Positions 16,472-25,696 are shown, numbered from the stretch's first letter. The stretch is DNA of 64,000 nt from an uncultured Mesonia sp. (GCA_947494545.1 CANLVH010000001.1:1-64000), one strand, 5' to 3'. Program-made: numbers and translations. The notes: generated from the sequence alone by a model not told the origin.

Positions 16472-17056
16472 TTAAATTTCCGTAAGGCGTTTTACATATT
16501 TTCCTATAACATCAAATTCTAAATTTACCGTGTCGCCTTCTTTTAGGTATGCAAAAGTTGTATTCTCAAAAGTATACGGAATTATCGCAACGCTAAATTC
16601 GTTTTTCTTACTGTTCACAACGGTCAGACTTACCCCGTTTATGGTTATAGAGCCTTTTTCTATTGTTACATTATTATAGGTATCGTCATAGCTAAAGGTA
16701 AATAAATGGCTTCCTTCTTGTTGGGTTATTTTGGTGCAAACTCCCGTTTGGTCTACGTGGCCTTGCACAATATGTCCGTCTAAACGTGCACCCAAACGCA
16801 TACCGCGTTCTAAATTTATAGTATCGTCTTGCTTTACGGAATGTAGATTAGTTTTCTGCAAAGTTTCTGCAATGGCGGTAACTTGGTATTCATTTTCATT
16901 TAGGTTAACCACGGTTAAACAAACCCCATTATGAGCAACACTTTGGTCTATTTTAAGCTCGCCGGCCATTTTTGCTTCAATAAAAAAATGCAAATTATCT
17001 TTTTCGGCTTCAATCTTTTTAACTTTTCCTAATTCTTCTACAATCCCTGTAAACAT
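16472..17056 (-). CDS. ribE: riboflavin synthase, alpha subunit
   Basis: 194 residues; dismutation of two 6,7-dimethyl-8-ribityllumazine to riboflavin. Two homologous lumazine-binding halves are seen: Met-Phe-Thr-Gly-Ile-Val-Glu-Glu at residue 1 with Asn-Gly-Val-Cys-Leu-Thr-Val (about 43-49), and Gly-His-Ile-Val-Gln-Gly-His-Val-Asp (about 93-101) with Asn-Gly-Val-Ser-Leu-Thr-Val (about 138-144). Complete length. Divergent from pdxA, another cofactor gene. Confidence 0.95.
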   Translation of the reverse strand: MFTGIVEELGKVKKIEAEKDNLHFFIEAKMAGELKIDQSVAHNGVCLTVVNLNENEYQVTAIAETLQKTNLHSVKQDDTINLERGMRLGARLDGHIVQGHVDQTGVCTKITQQEGSHLFTFSYDDTYNNVTIEKGSITINGVSLTVVNSKKNEFSVAIIPYTFENTTFAYLKEGDTVNLEFDVIGKYVKRLTEI

Positions 17057-17075
17057 ATTTGCGCGTATTATTTAG

Positions 17076-17096
17076 TACATTTGTCATGCAAAAATA
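17076..17096. promoter_or_regulatory. divergent -7 boxes for ribE and pdxA
   Basis: TACATTTG on the plus strand (17076-17083) toward pdxA and TATTTTTG on the minus strand (17096-17089) toward ribE, both full TAnnTTTG matches. The boxes lie back to back, so the two transcription units may compete. Confidence 0.45.
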
Positions 17097-17153
17097 GGTA
17101 ATTTAGAGCTTTGTTGGATTTATAATGAAGCATTAATCAAAATAACAGCAGAT

Positions 17154-18200
17154 TTGAAAAAAGAAGAAAAATTAAGGGTTGGTATAAGTATAGGAGATTT
17201 AAACGGAATTGGCAGTGAGATAATTCTAAAAACTTTTGAAGATTCAAGAATGTTAGATTTCTGCACTCCGGTAATTTTTGCCAACACCAAACTGCTTTCG
17301 TTTTATAAAAAACATTTTAATTTAAGTCTTTCTTTTCAAGGTGCCGAATCGGCAGATAATATTGTTGACAGCAAAATAAACGTAATAAATGTTTGGAAAG
17401 ATAATTTGAAAATCAATTTTGGGACAGAAGATAAGTATTTAGGAAAATTTACTCTAAAGTCTTTAGAAACCGCGACCCAAGCTTTAAAAGAAGATAAAAT
17501 AGACGTATTGGTTACCGCGCCAATTAATAAAAATGTAATTCAGTCAGATAAATTTAATTTTCCCGGCCATACCAACTATTTAGCGCAAGAATTAAACGGC
17601 AAGAGTTTAATGTTTATGATTTCGCAACAGCTAAAGGTAGGTTTACTCACAGATCACGTTCCTGTAAAAGATGTTGCGCAACATATAACGCCAGAGCTTA
17701 TTAAGCAAAAAGTAAATATTATTACAGAAACTTTACGGAAAGATTTTCAGGTGCGTAAACCAAAAATTGCGTTGCTGGGTATAAATCCGCATAGCGGCGA
17801 TAAAGGCGTAATAGGAAAAGAAGACGATGAAGTTTTAAGACCTTGCATACAAGAAATTAACGATGCCGGCAATTTAGTTTTTGGTCCCTATGCGGCAGAC
17901 AGTTTTTTTGGCACCAAAAACTACAAAAATTTTGATGCCGTTATAGCCGCTTATCACGACCAAGGTTTGATACCTTTTAAAACTTTATCTTTTGGAAAAG
18001 GCGTAAATTATACCGCCGGTTTAGAAAAAATACGCACCTCGCCAGACCACGGAACGGCCTACGAAATAGCCGGTAAAAACCAAGCCGATTACAACTCGTT
18101 TAAAGAAGCTGTTTTTGCAGCGATAGAGATTTATAAAAATCGAGAAGAATACAAAGAACTTACCAAAAACCCATTAAAAAAGCAGTCTAAAAAATTATAA
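17154..18200 (+). CDS. pdxA: 4-hydroxythreonine-4-phosphate dehydrogenase
   Basis: 348 residues; NAD-dependent oxidation of 4-phosphohydroxy-L-threonine in pyridoxal phosphate synthesis. Motifs: Gly-Ile-Ser-Ile-Gly-Asp-Leu-Asn-Gly-Ile-Gly (N-term), Thr-Ala-Pro-Ile-Asn-Lys (about 119), Phe-Pro-Gly-His-Thr (metal His, about 137), Asn-Pro-His-Ser-Gly-Asp, and Ala-Tyr-His-Asp-Gln-Gly-Leu (about 263). Somewhat longer than the E. coli enzyme because of a basic C-terminal tail. TTG start; no closer ATG. Confidence 0.94.
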   Translation: MKKEEKLRVGISIGDLNGIGSEIILKTFEDSRMLDFCTPVIFANTKLLSFYKKHFNLSLSFQGAESADNIVDSKINVINVWKDNLKINFGTEDKYLGKFTLKSLETATQALKEDKIDVLVTAPINKNVIQSDKFNFPGHTNYLAQELNGKSLMFMISQQLKVGLLTDHVPVKDVAQHITPELIKQKVNIITETLRKDFQVRKPKIALLGINPHSGDKGVIGKEDDEVLRPCIQEINDAGNLVFGPYAADSFFGTKNYKNFDAVIAAYHDQGLIPFKTLSFGKGVNYTAGLEKIRTSPDHGTAYEIAGKNQADYNSFKEAVFAAIEIYKNREEYKELTKNPLKKQSKKL

Positions 18201-18242
18201 ACATTTTTTTGTTAATAACTATAGGTAATTCATTATATTTTA

Positions 18243-18250
18243 TATATTTG
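18243..18250 (+). promoter_or_regulatory. -7 box for the DUF177-rpmF unit
   Basis: TATATTTG, 22 nt before the ATG at 18273; full TAnnTTTG match. Confidence 0.5.
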
Positions 18251-18272
18251 CACGCCTGAAAATGCCGATGTG

Positions 18273-18812
18273 ATGAAGAAGTTTAAAGCCTATGAAATTC
18301 AATTTGTTGGTTTAAAAGTTGGTAGGCACCAGTATAATTATCAAATTGATAACGAGTTCTTTGAGTTATTTGGTTACCAAGAATTTAATGCCGTAGATGT
18401 TGCGGTAGACCTTCAATTAGAGAAAAAACCCAATATGTTAGAATTGGATTTTTTTATTGAAGGAAACGTAAATGTAAACTGCGATGTAAGTACAGAGCCG
18501 TATAACCAACCAGTTAGTGGAAAACTACATTTGGTTATAAAGTTTGGTGAAGAGTATAACGACGAAAATGAAGAATTACTCATCTTACCACACGGCGAAT
18601 ACAAAATACAAGTAGAGCAGTACATTTATGAAGCCATTATTTTGGCAGTACCTTATAAAAAAGTACATCCCGGCGTAGAAGACGGTACATTAGATTCTAA
18701 AATACTAGATAAATTAGAAGAACTGGCACCACAGCAAAAAGAAGAAATAGAAAATAACGAGGAAATAGACCCTCGATGGAATGAATTAAAAAAACTATTA
18801 AAAGATAATTAA
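18273..18812 (+). CDS. DUF177 (YceD-like) protein
   Basis: 179 residues. DUF177 proteins are encoded before rpmF in most bacteria and have been linked to 23S rRNA/50S biogenesis. Seen here: the usual Asn-Val-Asn-Cys-Asp (about 68-73) core with the second Cys of the classic pair replaced, an acidic C-terminal half with Val-Pro-Tyr-Lys-Lys-Val-His-Pro, and the terminal Asp-Pro-Arg-Trp-Asn-Glu-Leu-Lys-Lys-Leu signature. ATG 18273 preferred over GTG 18270. rpmF starts 10 nt after the stop. Confidence 0.88.
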   Translation: MKKFKAYEIQFVGLKVGRHQYNYQIDNEFFELFGYQEFNAVDVAVDLQLEKKPNMLELDFFIEGNVNVNCDVSTEPYNQPVSGKLHLVIKFGEEYNDENEELLILPHGEYKIQVEQYIYEAIILAVPYKKVHPGVEDGTLDSKILDKLEELAPQQKEEIENNEEIDPRWNELKKLLKDN

Positions 18813-18822
18813 GTAAGTAGTT

Positions 18823-19020
18823 ATGGCACATCCTAAAAGAAAGACCTCCAAGACCAGAAGAGATAAAAGGAGAACACATTATAAAGCAAAAGCACCTCAA
18901 ATTGGCACAGATCCAACCACAGGAGAAGCACATTTATACCACCGTGCACACTGGCACGAAGGTAAATTATATTACAGAGGTCAAGTTTTAATAGACAACT
19001 CAGAAGAAGTAGAAGCTTAA
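18823..19020 (+). CDS. rpmF: 50S ribosomal protein L32
   Basis: 65 residues; bL32. Typical start [17 protein letters not shown] and His-Arg-Ala-His. The zinc-binding Cys pairs of some L32 proteins are absent, so this is the Cys-free form. It sits in the conserved DUF177-rpmF-fabH order, with a terminator between rpmF and fabH. Confidence 0.97.
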   Translation: MAHPKRKTSKTRRDKRRTHYKAKAPQIGTDPTTGEAHLYHRAHWHEGKLYYRGQVLIDNSEEVEA

Positions 19021-19050
19021 AAACAGCTTTTTATTTTTAGTAAAATTAAA

Positions 19051-19075
19051 CTCCCACTTTTGGTGGGGGTTTTTG
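19051..19075 (+). terminator. terminator after rpmF
   Basis: CTCCCAC (19051-19057) pairs with GTGGGGG (19063-19069), one T-G pair, followed by TTTTTGTTTTT. Confidence 0.8.
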
Positions 19076-19213
19076 TTTTTTTAGTAAGTTTTTGGCAAAA
19101 CAAATCAAAATCAATAGCATTTTAGGTTGATTAACTCCTAAAAAGATTTTACTTTGCATCTTATTAAATAAGAATTTTAGTAGATTTCTTTACCATTTTA
19201 TGGTTAAAGCAAC

Positions 19214-19221
19214 TACTTTTG
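19214..19221 (+). promoter_or_regulatory. -7 box for fabH-accBC
   Basis: TACTTTTG, a full TAnnTTTG match, 18 nt before ATG 19240. It overlaps the alternative TTG codon at 19219, which argues for the ATG as the real start. Confidence 0.55.
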
Positions 19222-19239
19222 TCGAATAAATTCTTTTCT

Positions 19240-20235
19240 ATGAACAAAATAACAGCAGCTATTACCGCTGTAGGATCCTACGTGCCGGAAGATGTTCTTA
19301 CCAACCAAATGTTGGAAGAAATGGTAGAAACCAATGATGAATGGATTACCACCAGAACCGGCATTAAAGAAAGAAGAATATTAAAAGACCCCAATAAAGG
19401 TACTTCTTTCTTAGGCATTCAAGCTGCTAAAGATTTAATCGAGAAAAACAATATCGATCCGCTTGAGATAGATATGGTTATTTTTGCCACCACAAGTCCA
19501 GATATGCCGGTGGCTGCTACAGGAGTTTACACCGCATCACAAATAGGAGCCAAAAACGCTTTTGCATACGATTTGCAAGCGGCTTGCTCCAGCTTTCTTT
19601 ACGGAATGTCTACCGCTGCTAGCTATATAGAAAGTGGCAGGTATAAAAAAATACTCCTTATTGGCGCAGATAAAATGTCATCAATTATAAATTATAGAGA
19701 CCGCGCCACTTGTATAATTTTTGGCGATGGGGCAGGAGCCGTACTTTTTGAACCCAATACAGAAAATTTAGGACTGCAAGACGAGTTTTTAAGAAGTGAC
19801 GGCGTTGGCCGAGATTTCTTAAAAATAGAAGCCGGTGGCTCTTTATTGCCGGCAAGTAAAGAAACCGTAGAAAATGGTAAACATTATGTGCAACAAGATG
19901 GCAAAACGGTCTTTAAATTTGCAGTATCTAATATGGCAGAAGTAAGTCAAAAAATAATGCAACGCAACAGTCTTGCCGCAGAAGACGTAAATTGGTTAGT
20001 GCCGCATCAAGCAAACAAGCGTATAATAGATGCCACGGCCAAGAGAATGAACTTAGACGATAAAAAGGTTTTAATGAATATACAGCGTTACGGAAACACC
20101 ACCTCTGCAACGCTGCCTTTATTATTGAGCGATTTTGAAAAACAATTTAAAAAAGGAGATAACCTAATTTTTGCTTCCTTCGGGGGCGGATTTACCTGGG
20201 GTTCTATTTATTTAAAATGGGCTTATAACTCCTAA
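19240..20235 (+). CDS. fabH: 3-oxoacyl-ACP synthase III (KAS III)
   Basis: 331 residues; condenses acyl-CoA primer with malonyl-ACP to start fatty acid synthesis. Catalytic triad visible: Cys116 (Ala-Ala-Cys-Ser-Ser), His256 (Val-Pro-His-Gln-Ala-Asn-Lys-Arg), Asn286 (Tyr-Gly-Asn-Thr-Thr-Ser-Ala). The C-terminal Ser-Phe-Gly-Gly-Gly-Phe-Thr-Trp-Gly signature is intact. accB follows after 27 bp and accC 46 bp later, so initiation enzyme and biotin carboxylase parts share a unit. The primer (acetyl or branched) cannot be told. Confidence 0.96.
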   Translation: MNKITAAITAVGSYVPEDVLTNQMLEEMVETNDEWITTRTGIKERRILKDPNKGTSFLGIQAAKDLIEKNNIDPLEIDMVIFATTSPDMPVAATGVYTASQIGAKNAFAYDLQAACSSFLYGMSTAASYIESGRYKKILLIGADKMSSIINYRDRATCIIFGDGAGAVLFEPNTENLGLQDEFLRSDGVGRDFLKIEAGGSLLPASKETVENGKHYVQQDGKTVFKFAVSNMAEVSQKIMQRNSLAAEDVNWLVPHQANKRIIDATAKRMNLDDKKVLMNIQRYGNTTSATLPLLLSDFEKQFKKGDNLIFASFGGGFTWGSIYLKWAYNS

Positions 20236-20262
20236 AAAAACACAAAAAAACACCTTAAGATT

Positions 20263-20778
20263 ATGGAATTAAAGGAAATTCAAAATTTAATAAAATTTGT
20301 AGCCAAATCTGGCGCAAGCGAAGTGAAACTAGAAATGGACGATGTGAAAATCACCATCAAAACCACTTCAGAAGAAAAAGAAACTACCATTGTACAACAA
20401 GTGCCAATGGGTGGTATGCAGCAACAAATGCCGCAGCAAAACATGCAGCAAGCGCCTGCACAACCACAACAACAAGCACCTGCTCAAGAAACAAAACCAG
20501 AGGCAGATAAAAAAGAAACAGATACAGACGACTCAAAATATCTTACTGTAAAATCGCCAATTATTGGTACTTTTTATAGAAAGCCATCTCCGGATAAACC
20601 AGCTTTTGCAGAAGTAGGAGACACGATTAAAGAAGGCGATGTAGTTTGTATTATTGAAGCTATGAAACTATTTAACGAAATAGAAAGTGAAGTTTCAGGA
20701 AAAATTGTAAAAGTACTAGTAGACGATTCTTCTCCGGTAGAGTTTGACCAGCCTTTGTTTGTGGTAGACCCATCCTAA
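20263..20778 (+). CDS. accB: biotin carboxyl carrier protein of acetyl-CoA carboxylase
   Basis: 171 residues. The N-terminal helical/strand region (1-40) is followed by a flexible Gln/Pro/Ala-rich linker (about 45-80) and a biotinyl domain (92-171) with Glu-Ala-Met-Lys; Lys135 is the biotinylation site. The linker is longer and richer in Gln than in E. coli, within the normal range for Bacteroidota. Part of fabH-accB-accC. Confidence 0.96.
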   Translation: MELKEIQNLIKFVAKSGASEVKLEMDDVKITIKTTSEEKETTIVQQVPMGGMQQQMPQQNMQQAPAQPQQQAPAQETKPEADKKETDTDDSKYLTVKSPIIGTFYRKPSPDKPAFAEVGDTIKEGDVVCIIEAMKLFNEIESEVSGKIVKVLVDDSSPVEFDQPLFVVDPS

Positions 20779-20824
20779 TTTTTTGTAGTTTTAATAGCAA
20801 GTAATAACGCTCAAAAGAAACAAA

Positions 20825-22189
20825 ATGTTTAAAAAGATATTAATTGCCAATAGAGGAGAAATTGCGCTTCGGGTTATTAGAACCTGTAAAGAAATGGGTA
20901 TTAAAACCGTTGCCGTTTACTCCAAAGCAGATGCAGAAAGTTTGCACGTACGCTTTGCAGACGAAGCAGTCTGTATTGGTCCGGCACCAAGCAACGAGTC
21001 TTATCTAAAGATGCCTAATATTATTTCTGCTGCAGAAATTACCAACGCAGATGCAATTCATCCTGGCTACGGATTTTTATCAGAGAATGCCAAATTTTCT
21101 AAAATCTGTGCAGAACACGATATCAAATTTATAGGAGCATCGCCGGAAATGATTGCAAAAATGGGCGATAAAGCTTCGGCCAGAGAAACTATGCAAGCAG
21201 CCGGCGTACCCTGTATTCCGGGGTCAGATGGTGTTCTTAAAGATTTTAAAGAATGTAAAAAAACGGCTAAGAAATTTGGCTATCCCGTTATGCTAAAAGC
21301 TACCGCCGGTGGTGGTGGTAAAGGTATGCGCGCCGTGTGGAAAGAAGAAGATTTAGAACCCGCTTGGGAGTCTGCTCGTCAAGAAGCCGGAGCAGCTTTT
21401 GGTAATGACGCCATGTATATGGAAAAACTTATCGAAGAGCCAAGACACATAGAGATTCAAATTGTAGGCGATAGCAACGGTAATGCTTGTCATTTATCAG
21501 AAAGAGATTGTTCTATTCAGCGTCGTCACCAAAAACTTACAGAAGAAACCCCTTCGCCGTTTATGACAGATGATTTACGCGAAAAAATGGGTGAGGCGGC
21601 TGTAAAAGCAGCAGAATATATAAAGTACGAAGGAGCAGGAACCATAGAGTTTTTGGTAGATAAGCACCGTAATTTTTACTTTATGGAAATGAATACGCGA
21701 ATACAAGTAGAACATCCTATTACTGAACAAGTAATAGACTACGATTTAATACGCGAACAAATTTTGGTAGCCGCAGGAGTACCAATTTCCGGAAAAAATT
21801 ATTTCCCAAAATTGCACGCTATAGAATGCAGAATTAACGCAGAAGATCCGTACAATAACTTTAGACCTTCTCCGGGAATAATAAGCAATTTGCACGCACC
21901 CGGTGGGCACGGCGTTCGTATAGATACGCACGTTTACAGCGGTTATATGATTCCGCCAAACTACGACTCTATGATTGCCAAATTAATTACCACTGCGCAA
22001 ACTCGCGAAGAGGCTATTAATAAAATGAAACGCGCATTAGACGAGTTTGTTATAGAAGGTGTACAAACTACCATTCCGTTTCATAGACAATTAATGGATA
22101 ATCCGGATTATTTAGAAGGTAACTATACCACTAAGTTTATGGAAGGTTTTGTAATGGACGAAAAGTATAAAGACCAAGATCCCGATTAA
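20825..22189 (+). CDS. accC: biotin carboxylase subunit of acetyl-CoA carboxylase
   Basis: 454 residues, ATP-grasp enzyme carboxylating the biotin on AccB. Visible: Ile-Ala-Asn-Arg-Gly-Glu-Ile-Ala at the N-terminus, [10 protein letters not shown] (about 78-87), the Gly-rich loop Ala-Gly-Gly-Gly-Gly-Lys-Gly-Met-Arg (about 162-170), Glu-Arg-Asp-Cys-Ser-Ile-Gln-Arg-Arg, and Met-Asn-Thr-Arg-Ile-Gln-Val-Glu-His (about 289-297). Last gene of the unit, followed by a terminator. Confidence 0.97.
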   Translation: MFKKILIANRGEIALRVIRTCKEMGIKTVAVYSKADAESLHVRFADEAVCIGPAPSNESYLKMPNIISAAEITNADAIHPGYGFLSENAKFSKICAEHDIKFIGASPEMIAKMGDKASARETMQAAGVPCIPGSDGVLKDFKECKKTAKKFGYPVMLKATAGGGGKGMRAVWKEEDLEPAWESARQEAGAAFGNDAMYMEKLIEEPRHIEIQIVGDSNGNACHLSERDCSIQRRHQKLTEETPSPFMTDDLREKMGEAAVKAAEYIKYEGAGTIEFLVDKHRNFYFMEMNTRIQVEHPITEQVIDYDLIREQILVAAGVPISGKNYFPKLHAIECRINAEDPYNNFRPSPGIISNLHAPGGHGVRIDTHVYSGYMIPPNYDSMIAKLITTAQTREEAINKMKRALDEFVIEGVQTTIPFHRQLMDNPDYLEGNYTTKFMEGFVMDEKYKDQDPD

Positions 22190-22210
22190 TTTCTATAGTT
22201 CGAGATCTAG

Positions 22211-22258
22211 AAAATCGGTTGGTTTTGTGATAATTCGCAAAATTAACCGATTTTTTTT
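22211..22258 (+). terminator. terminator after accC
   Basis: AATCGGTT (22213-22220) pairs with AACCGATT (22245-22252), with a large internal loop containing GGTTTTG/CAAAATT pairing, and a T8 tract follows. Confidence 0.75.
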
Positions 22259-22287
22259 ATTACTGAATCTTCAATCACCCCCAATTT

Positions 22288-22737
22288 ATGAACTATCGCT
22301 CGCATTTAATAACTAGTTGTAAAGAATTTACGCTGTCTAAAATTGCTTTTCTTCAAAACGAAATAGAAGCCTTAGAAAATTCTTTACAAACAGAGACCAA
22401 AAGCTCCGCCGGCGATAAATACGAAACTTCGCGCGAAATGCTTACGGCAGAGATAAATAAACTCGGTAATCAATTAATACATTATAGAAAATACCAAAGT
22501 TTATTGCAACAATTAGAAAATAGAACACCATCTCAAAAAATTGGCTTGGGAAGCGTGGTAATAACAAATCAGTTTAATTATTTTATCGCTATTCCTGCAG
22601 GGAAAATAGCGGTAGAAGGAAATACTTTTTACGCAATTGGTCTACAATCTCCCATCGCACAAAACCTATTGGGTAAAACCGAAAAAGAGAGTTTTACTTT
22701 TAAGGGAAATTCTTATACGGTTTTAGAGGTTTTGTAA
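22288..22737 (+). CDS. GreA/GreB-like transcription factor
   Basis: 149 residues. An N-terminal coiled-coil-like helix pair (about 10-80) carries Lys-Ser-Ser-Ala-Gly-Asp-Lys-Tyr-Glu-Thr-Ser-Arg-Glu-Met at its tip, and a C-terminal domain (about 90-149) has the FKBP-like Gre pattern with Ala-Ile-Gly-Leu-Gln-Ser-Pro-Ile-Ala-Gln-Asn-Leu-Leu-Gly-Lys. Homologues are often mislabelled 3-oxoacyl-ACP synthase, I think from proximity to fatty acid genes. The true role is probably binding in the RNA polymerase secondary channel; this is inferred from fold. ATG start. Confidence 0.7.
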   Translation: MNYRSHLITSCKEFTLSKIAFLQNEIEALENSLQTETKSSAGDKYETSREMLTAEINKLGNQLIHYRKYQSLLQQLENRTPSQKIGLGSVVITNQFNYFIAIPAGKIAVEGNTFYAIGLQSPIAQNLLGKTEKESFTFKGNSYTVLEVL

Positions 22738-22740
22738 AAT

Positions 22741-23727
22741 TTAAGAATCGGATTCGCTTCTAAAACGCTTTTCCAAAAGTGGTTTTGTAAAAGCAAGTTT
22801 GCAAGTTTCGTCTTTCTTCAAGACTTTTTCCGAATAAAAATAAATCTTCTCTTCGCTGTTTTCTAAAACGCCTTCCACAAAATAGTTAAAGCCATTATAA
22901 TAACTTTTTAGCACTTTTGCTTGTAAAAAACCATCTAGACTCACGTGCAATTCTTGCGGATAGATAAGGTAATGGCCGCTTTGAGAATTTTTAAAACGTG
23001 CCGAAGAAATTTTATTTACCTCAGCCAATAAAGAAGCTGCATAAAAGCTAGGCGGATTTTCTAAAAGCTCCTGGGGTTGGTTTTCTGCTAGAATTTTTCC
23101 TTCCTTTAAAACAATTGCTTTGTCGGCAAAACCAAACAAATCTGTACTATCGTGTGTAGCAAAAACACAAGTAATGTTTTCTTCCTTTAAATATGCAAAA
23201 AGCCTTCTGCGTAGTTTGTTTTTTCTAAAGTTGTCTATAAAATTAAAAGCTTCGTCTAGCAATAAAAGTTCCGGTTTTTTGGCTAAAACTTGCGCCAAAG
23301 CCACACGTTGCTTTTGTCCGCCGCTTAAAAATTTTACTTTGGTATTGGCGTAAGCTTGCATATCTACTACTTCTAACAAAGCCGCTAAGCGCTCTTTGTT
23401 CTTTTTAGGGAATTGCCTACTTAAATGCGTGATAATGTTCTCTGAAACACTGGTAAACGGCATTAATTGGTCTTCTTGCGCCAGGTATTTCATTTGGGCA
23501 ACGCCCGGCACCAAATTATACGCCGGACCCAAAACTTTTTCGTCTTTAAATAGAATTTCGCCGCTGTCTGAATCCAGCAAACCGTAAATAGCTTTTAGAA
23601 GCGTGCTTTTTCCGCAGCCGCTTTCGCCAATAATGCCAAGATGCTCTCCTTTTTTGACTTTAAAACTTATATTTTGCAAGACGTTTTTTTCCGCGTAAGC
23701 GAAACACAAATTCTTTACTTTTAGCAT
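22741..23727 (-). CDS. ABC transporter ATP-binding protein, orphan
   Basis: 328 residues. Walker A Gly-Glu-Ser-Gly-Cys-Gly-Lys-Ser-Thr (34-42), signature Leu-Ser-Gly-Gly-Gln (134-138), Walker B Leu-Leu-Leu-Leu-Asp-Glu (154-159), His switch in Ala-Thr-His-Asp. The D-loop reads Phe-Asn-Phe-Ile-Asp instead of Ser-x-Leu-Asp. A C-terminal extension of about 90 residues (after 235) could be a regulatory beta domain as in the CysA/MalK group. No permease or binding protein is nearby, so the substrate is unknown. Convergent with the Gre-like gene, only 3 bp between stops. Confidence 0.85.
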   Translation of the reverse strand: MLKVKNLCFAYAEKNVLQNISFKVKKGEHLGIIGESGCGKSTLLKAIYGLLDSDSGEILFKDEKVLGPAYNLVPGVAQMKYLAQEDQLMPFTSVSENIITHLSRQFPKKNKERLAALLEVVDMQAYANTKVKFLSGGQKQRVALAQVLAKKPELLLLDEAFNFIDNFRKNKLRRRLFAYLKEENITCVFATHDSTDLFGFADKAIVLKEGKILAENQPQELLENPPSFYAASLLAEVNKISSARFKNSQSGHYLIYPQELHVSLDGFLQAKVLKSYYNGFNYFVEGVLENSEEKIYFYSEKVLKKDETCKLAFTKPLLEKRFRSESDS

Positions 23728-23775
23728 AGAATACTTGATTGTTTGGAGAGTAATATTAACTTTTTTAAAAGATAA

Positions 23776-24656
23776 TTATTGTTTTTGTACAATTAATCTT
23801 TTGCCGGGAATATCTATGCTAATTTTCTTGCCAAGCCAGTCTATACCCATAATGCCTTCGTAAATTAAACCTTTATAAAAGAAACTTGAAAATTTTTCAG
23901 TGTTACGTTTTTGTTCTTATTGGTCATTGTAGAGAGTGTAGTAAAGTAAAAGTTGTTACCGTGTTTTGGTTTAAAGCTGCTTTTTCTGTACTCTTTTTTT
24001 ACTTTGGAAGAATCTATTGCCAAGTCTTGCATATATCTGGCGTTAAACCTATAAACGCCAAAGCCGGCGCCACTATCTAAGCTTACCAAAAGTGGGAGTT
24101 GGTTTTCTAAATTTACGTAGGTAGCTATTCCCAATGTTAAACCTTTGTCGCTGTCTAAAACAATTGGCATTTCATAATCTTTATTTTGCAAGCGTTTTTT
24201 AAAAGATTTGGGAGATTCTATATATAAAATTTTGTTTTCAAAATCTATGGTAATGGGTTGATTTTTAAACGGAGTAAGCGAAATTAAACCGTCTAACGGA
24301 AAGTTGAAATCGTATACTGCAAAGGTTTCTTTGGTTATTTTAAAATTATTTATTTTTAGATTTTCTGATTGCCATAAATCAGAGGTTATTGCTTCTCCCG
24401 TGGCGCGATGTCCGGTATGAAAATGATGTGTTTTCTCTAAACCTTGTACTTTATCTGCAAAATTTTTGGTTAAAAGATTCATTCCGGCGCCGGTATCAAA
24501 AACAAAGTTTCCTTCTACGCCGTTTACTTGGGCTTTAATAATTATGTGTCCGTTGTTAGTAAGTTTAAACGGAATTTCTATTGATTTCTCTACAAGATTT
24601 TGTGCAAAAGTTAAATGGGTAAGAAATAAAAATATAAAACTTATTAGGTAACGCAT
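23776..24656 (-). pseudogene. two-lobe aspartyl protease (retropepsin/pepsin-like), frameshifted near the 3' end
   Basis: Signal peptide (1-19), first active-site motif Asp-Thr-Gly-Ala-Gly (54-58) with its partner Asp-Gly-Leu-Ile-Ser-Leu-Thr (122-128), and second motif Asp-Ser-Gly-Ala-Gly (194-198). The open frame ends at 23865 before the second partner motif. In the next frame, just after the region 23880-23900, the sequence reads Tyr-Glu-Gly-Ile-Met-Gly-Ile-Asp-Trp-Leu-Gly and continues to a stop at 23776, exactly the missing end of lobe two. So one indel, probably in the A/T run near 23889-23897, has cut about 30 residues off. It could be a real inactivating mutation, a sequencing error, or a phase-variable run. 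ATG start at 24656. Exported; target unknown. Confidence 0.8.
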
Positions 24657-24770
24657 AGGCTGTTTTTAAATGTTTTTGCTTACTAAATAGACGAATAAAA
24701 AGTTGTTTTGTAACATATTGTTTTAAATAAGCCTGAATAAATCAATCTGTTTTTTCATTTAGAAATACAT

Positions 24771-24778
24771 TATATTTG
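24771..24778 (+). promoter_or_regulatory. -7 box for the M28 peptidase
   Basis: TATATTTG, 18 nt before ATG 24797; it overlaps the TTG at 24776, arguing against that codon as start. Confidence 0.5.
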
Positions 24779-24796
24779 GCTGAATCTTTAAGAGCT

Positions 24797-25696
24797 ATGC
24801 AAAAATTTTTTCTGTTACTTATTTTTCTAAGCCTTTACGGAAACGCTCAAAATACCATTCAAAAAGCTGCTTTAAAAAAACACGTTGCGTTTTTAACGGC
24901 AGATTCTTTGCAAGGCAGATTTCCGGGAACCCGACAAGATAATTTGGTGCAAAACTACATTATGGGCGAGTTAAAAACCGCCGGCTACCAACCAATTTTG
25001 CAAACTTTTGATTTTGCATCCCGTAAAGATTCTACTACAATTACAACGGCCAACGTTTTAGGAATACTTGCCGGTACAGATCCGGTTTTAAAAAAAGAAG
25101 TTATTGTTCTTGGCGCGCATTACGATCATTTAGGAATTAAAAACGGAAAAATTTATCCCGGCGCAGACGATAATGCTAGCGGAGTTTCGGTTTTGTTAGA
25201 AATTGCAAAACGCCTAAAACAACAAGATGCCAATTTAAAACGCAGCGTATTAATAATTGCTTTCGGGGCAGAAGAACAAGGTTTAAAAGGAAGCGATTTC
25301 TTTGTAAACAATCCGCTGGTTCCTTTAGATGCAATACAAGTTATGCTCAATATGGATATGTTGGGCAGGTTAAACAAGCAAAAACATCTCTATATAAATG
25401 GCGCGGGAACCTTCCGTAAAGGAAACAAAATGCTACGCAAACTGGCAAAAAATTATGATCTGAATCCGGTTATTCATTTGGGTTCTGTTGGCGGCTCAGA
25501 CCATGTGAGTTTTTATGAGAGAGAAATTTCGGTTTTAGGTTTGCATACCGGCGCCCACGAGCAATATCACTTACCAAGCGACACTAAATCTCTCCTGAAT
25601 TTTGATGGTTTGCAAATGCTAAGCAATTACATCTACCAAGTTGTGCTGCAATTGGCAAATACAGAACAAAATTTAGCGTTTATTGCCCAAGATTAA
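24797..25696 (+). CDS. exported M28-family metallopeptidase (aminopeptidase-like)
   Basis: 299 residues. Signal peptide 1-18 (ends Gly-Asn-Ala-Gln). Zinc-ligand motifs of family M28: Gly-Ala-His-Tyr-Asp-His (about 107), Gly-Ala-Asp-Asp-Asn-Ala-Ser-Gly (about 122), catalytic Glu-Glu in Phe-Gly-Ala-Glu-Glu-Gln-Gly (about 158), Asn-Met-Asp-Met (about 186), and a late His in Tyr-His-Leu-Pro-Ser-Asp (about 263). It probably removes N-terminal amino acids from peptides in the periplasm or outside. Single gene. ATG 24797 chosen because the signal peptide starts there and the promoter box lies upstream. Confidence 0.9.
   Translation: MQKFFLLLIFLSLYGNAQNTIQKAALKKHVAFLTADSLQGRFPGTRQDNLVQNYIMGELKTAGYQPILQTFDFASRKDSTTITTANVLGILAGTDPVLKKEVIVLGAHYDHLGIKNGKIYPGADDNASGVSVLLEIAKRLKQQDANLKRSVLIIAFGAEEQGLKGSDFFVNNPLVPLDAIQVMLNMDMLGRLNKQKHLYINGAGTFRKGNKMLRKLAKNYDLNPVIHLGSVGGSDHVSFYEREISVLGLHTGAHEQYHLPSDTKSLLNFDGLQMLSNYIYQVVLQLANTEQNLAFIAQD

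Noticed and set aside
19219..20235. FabH start at TTG 19219
   Set aside because: The codon overlaps a perfect -7 box, and KAS III proteins begin at the ATG 19240 position.
22288..22737. 3-oxoacyl-ACP synthase
   Set aside because: No thiolase-fold motifs; the helix pair plus C-terminal domain fits GreA/GreB, although this label is often seen for homologues.
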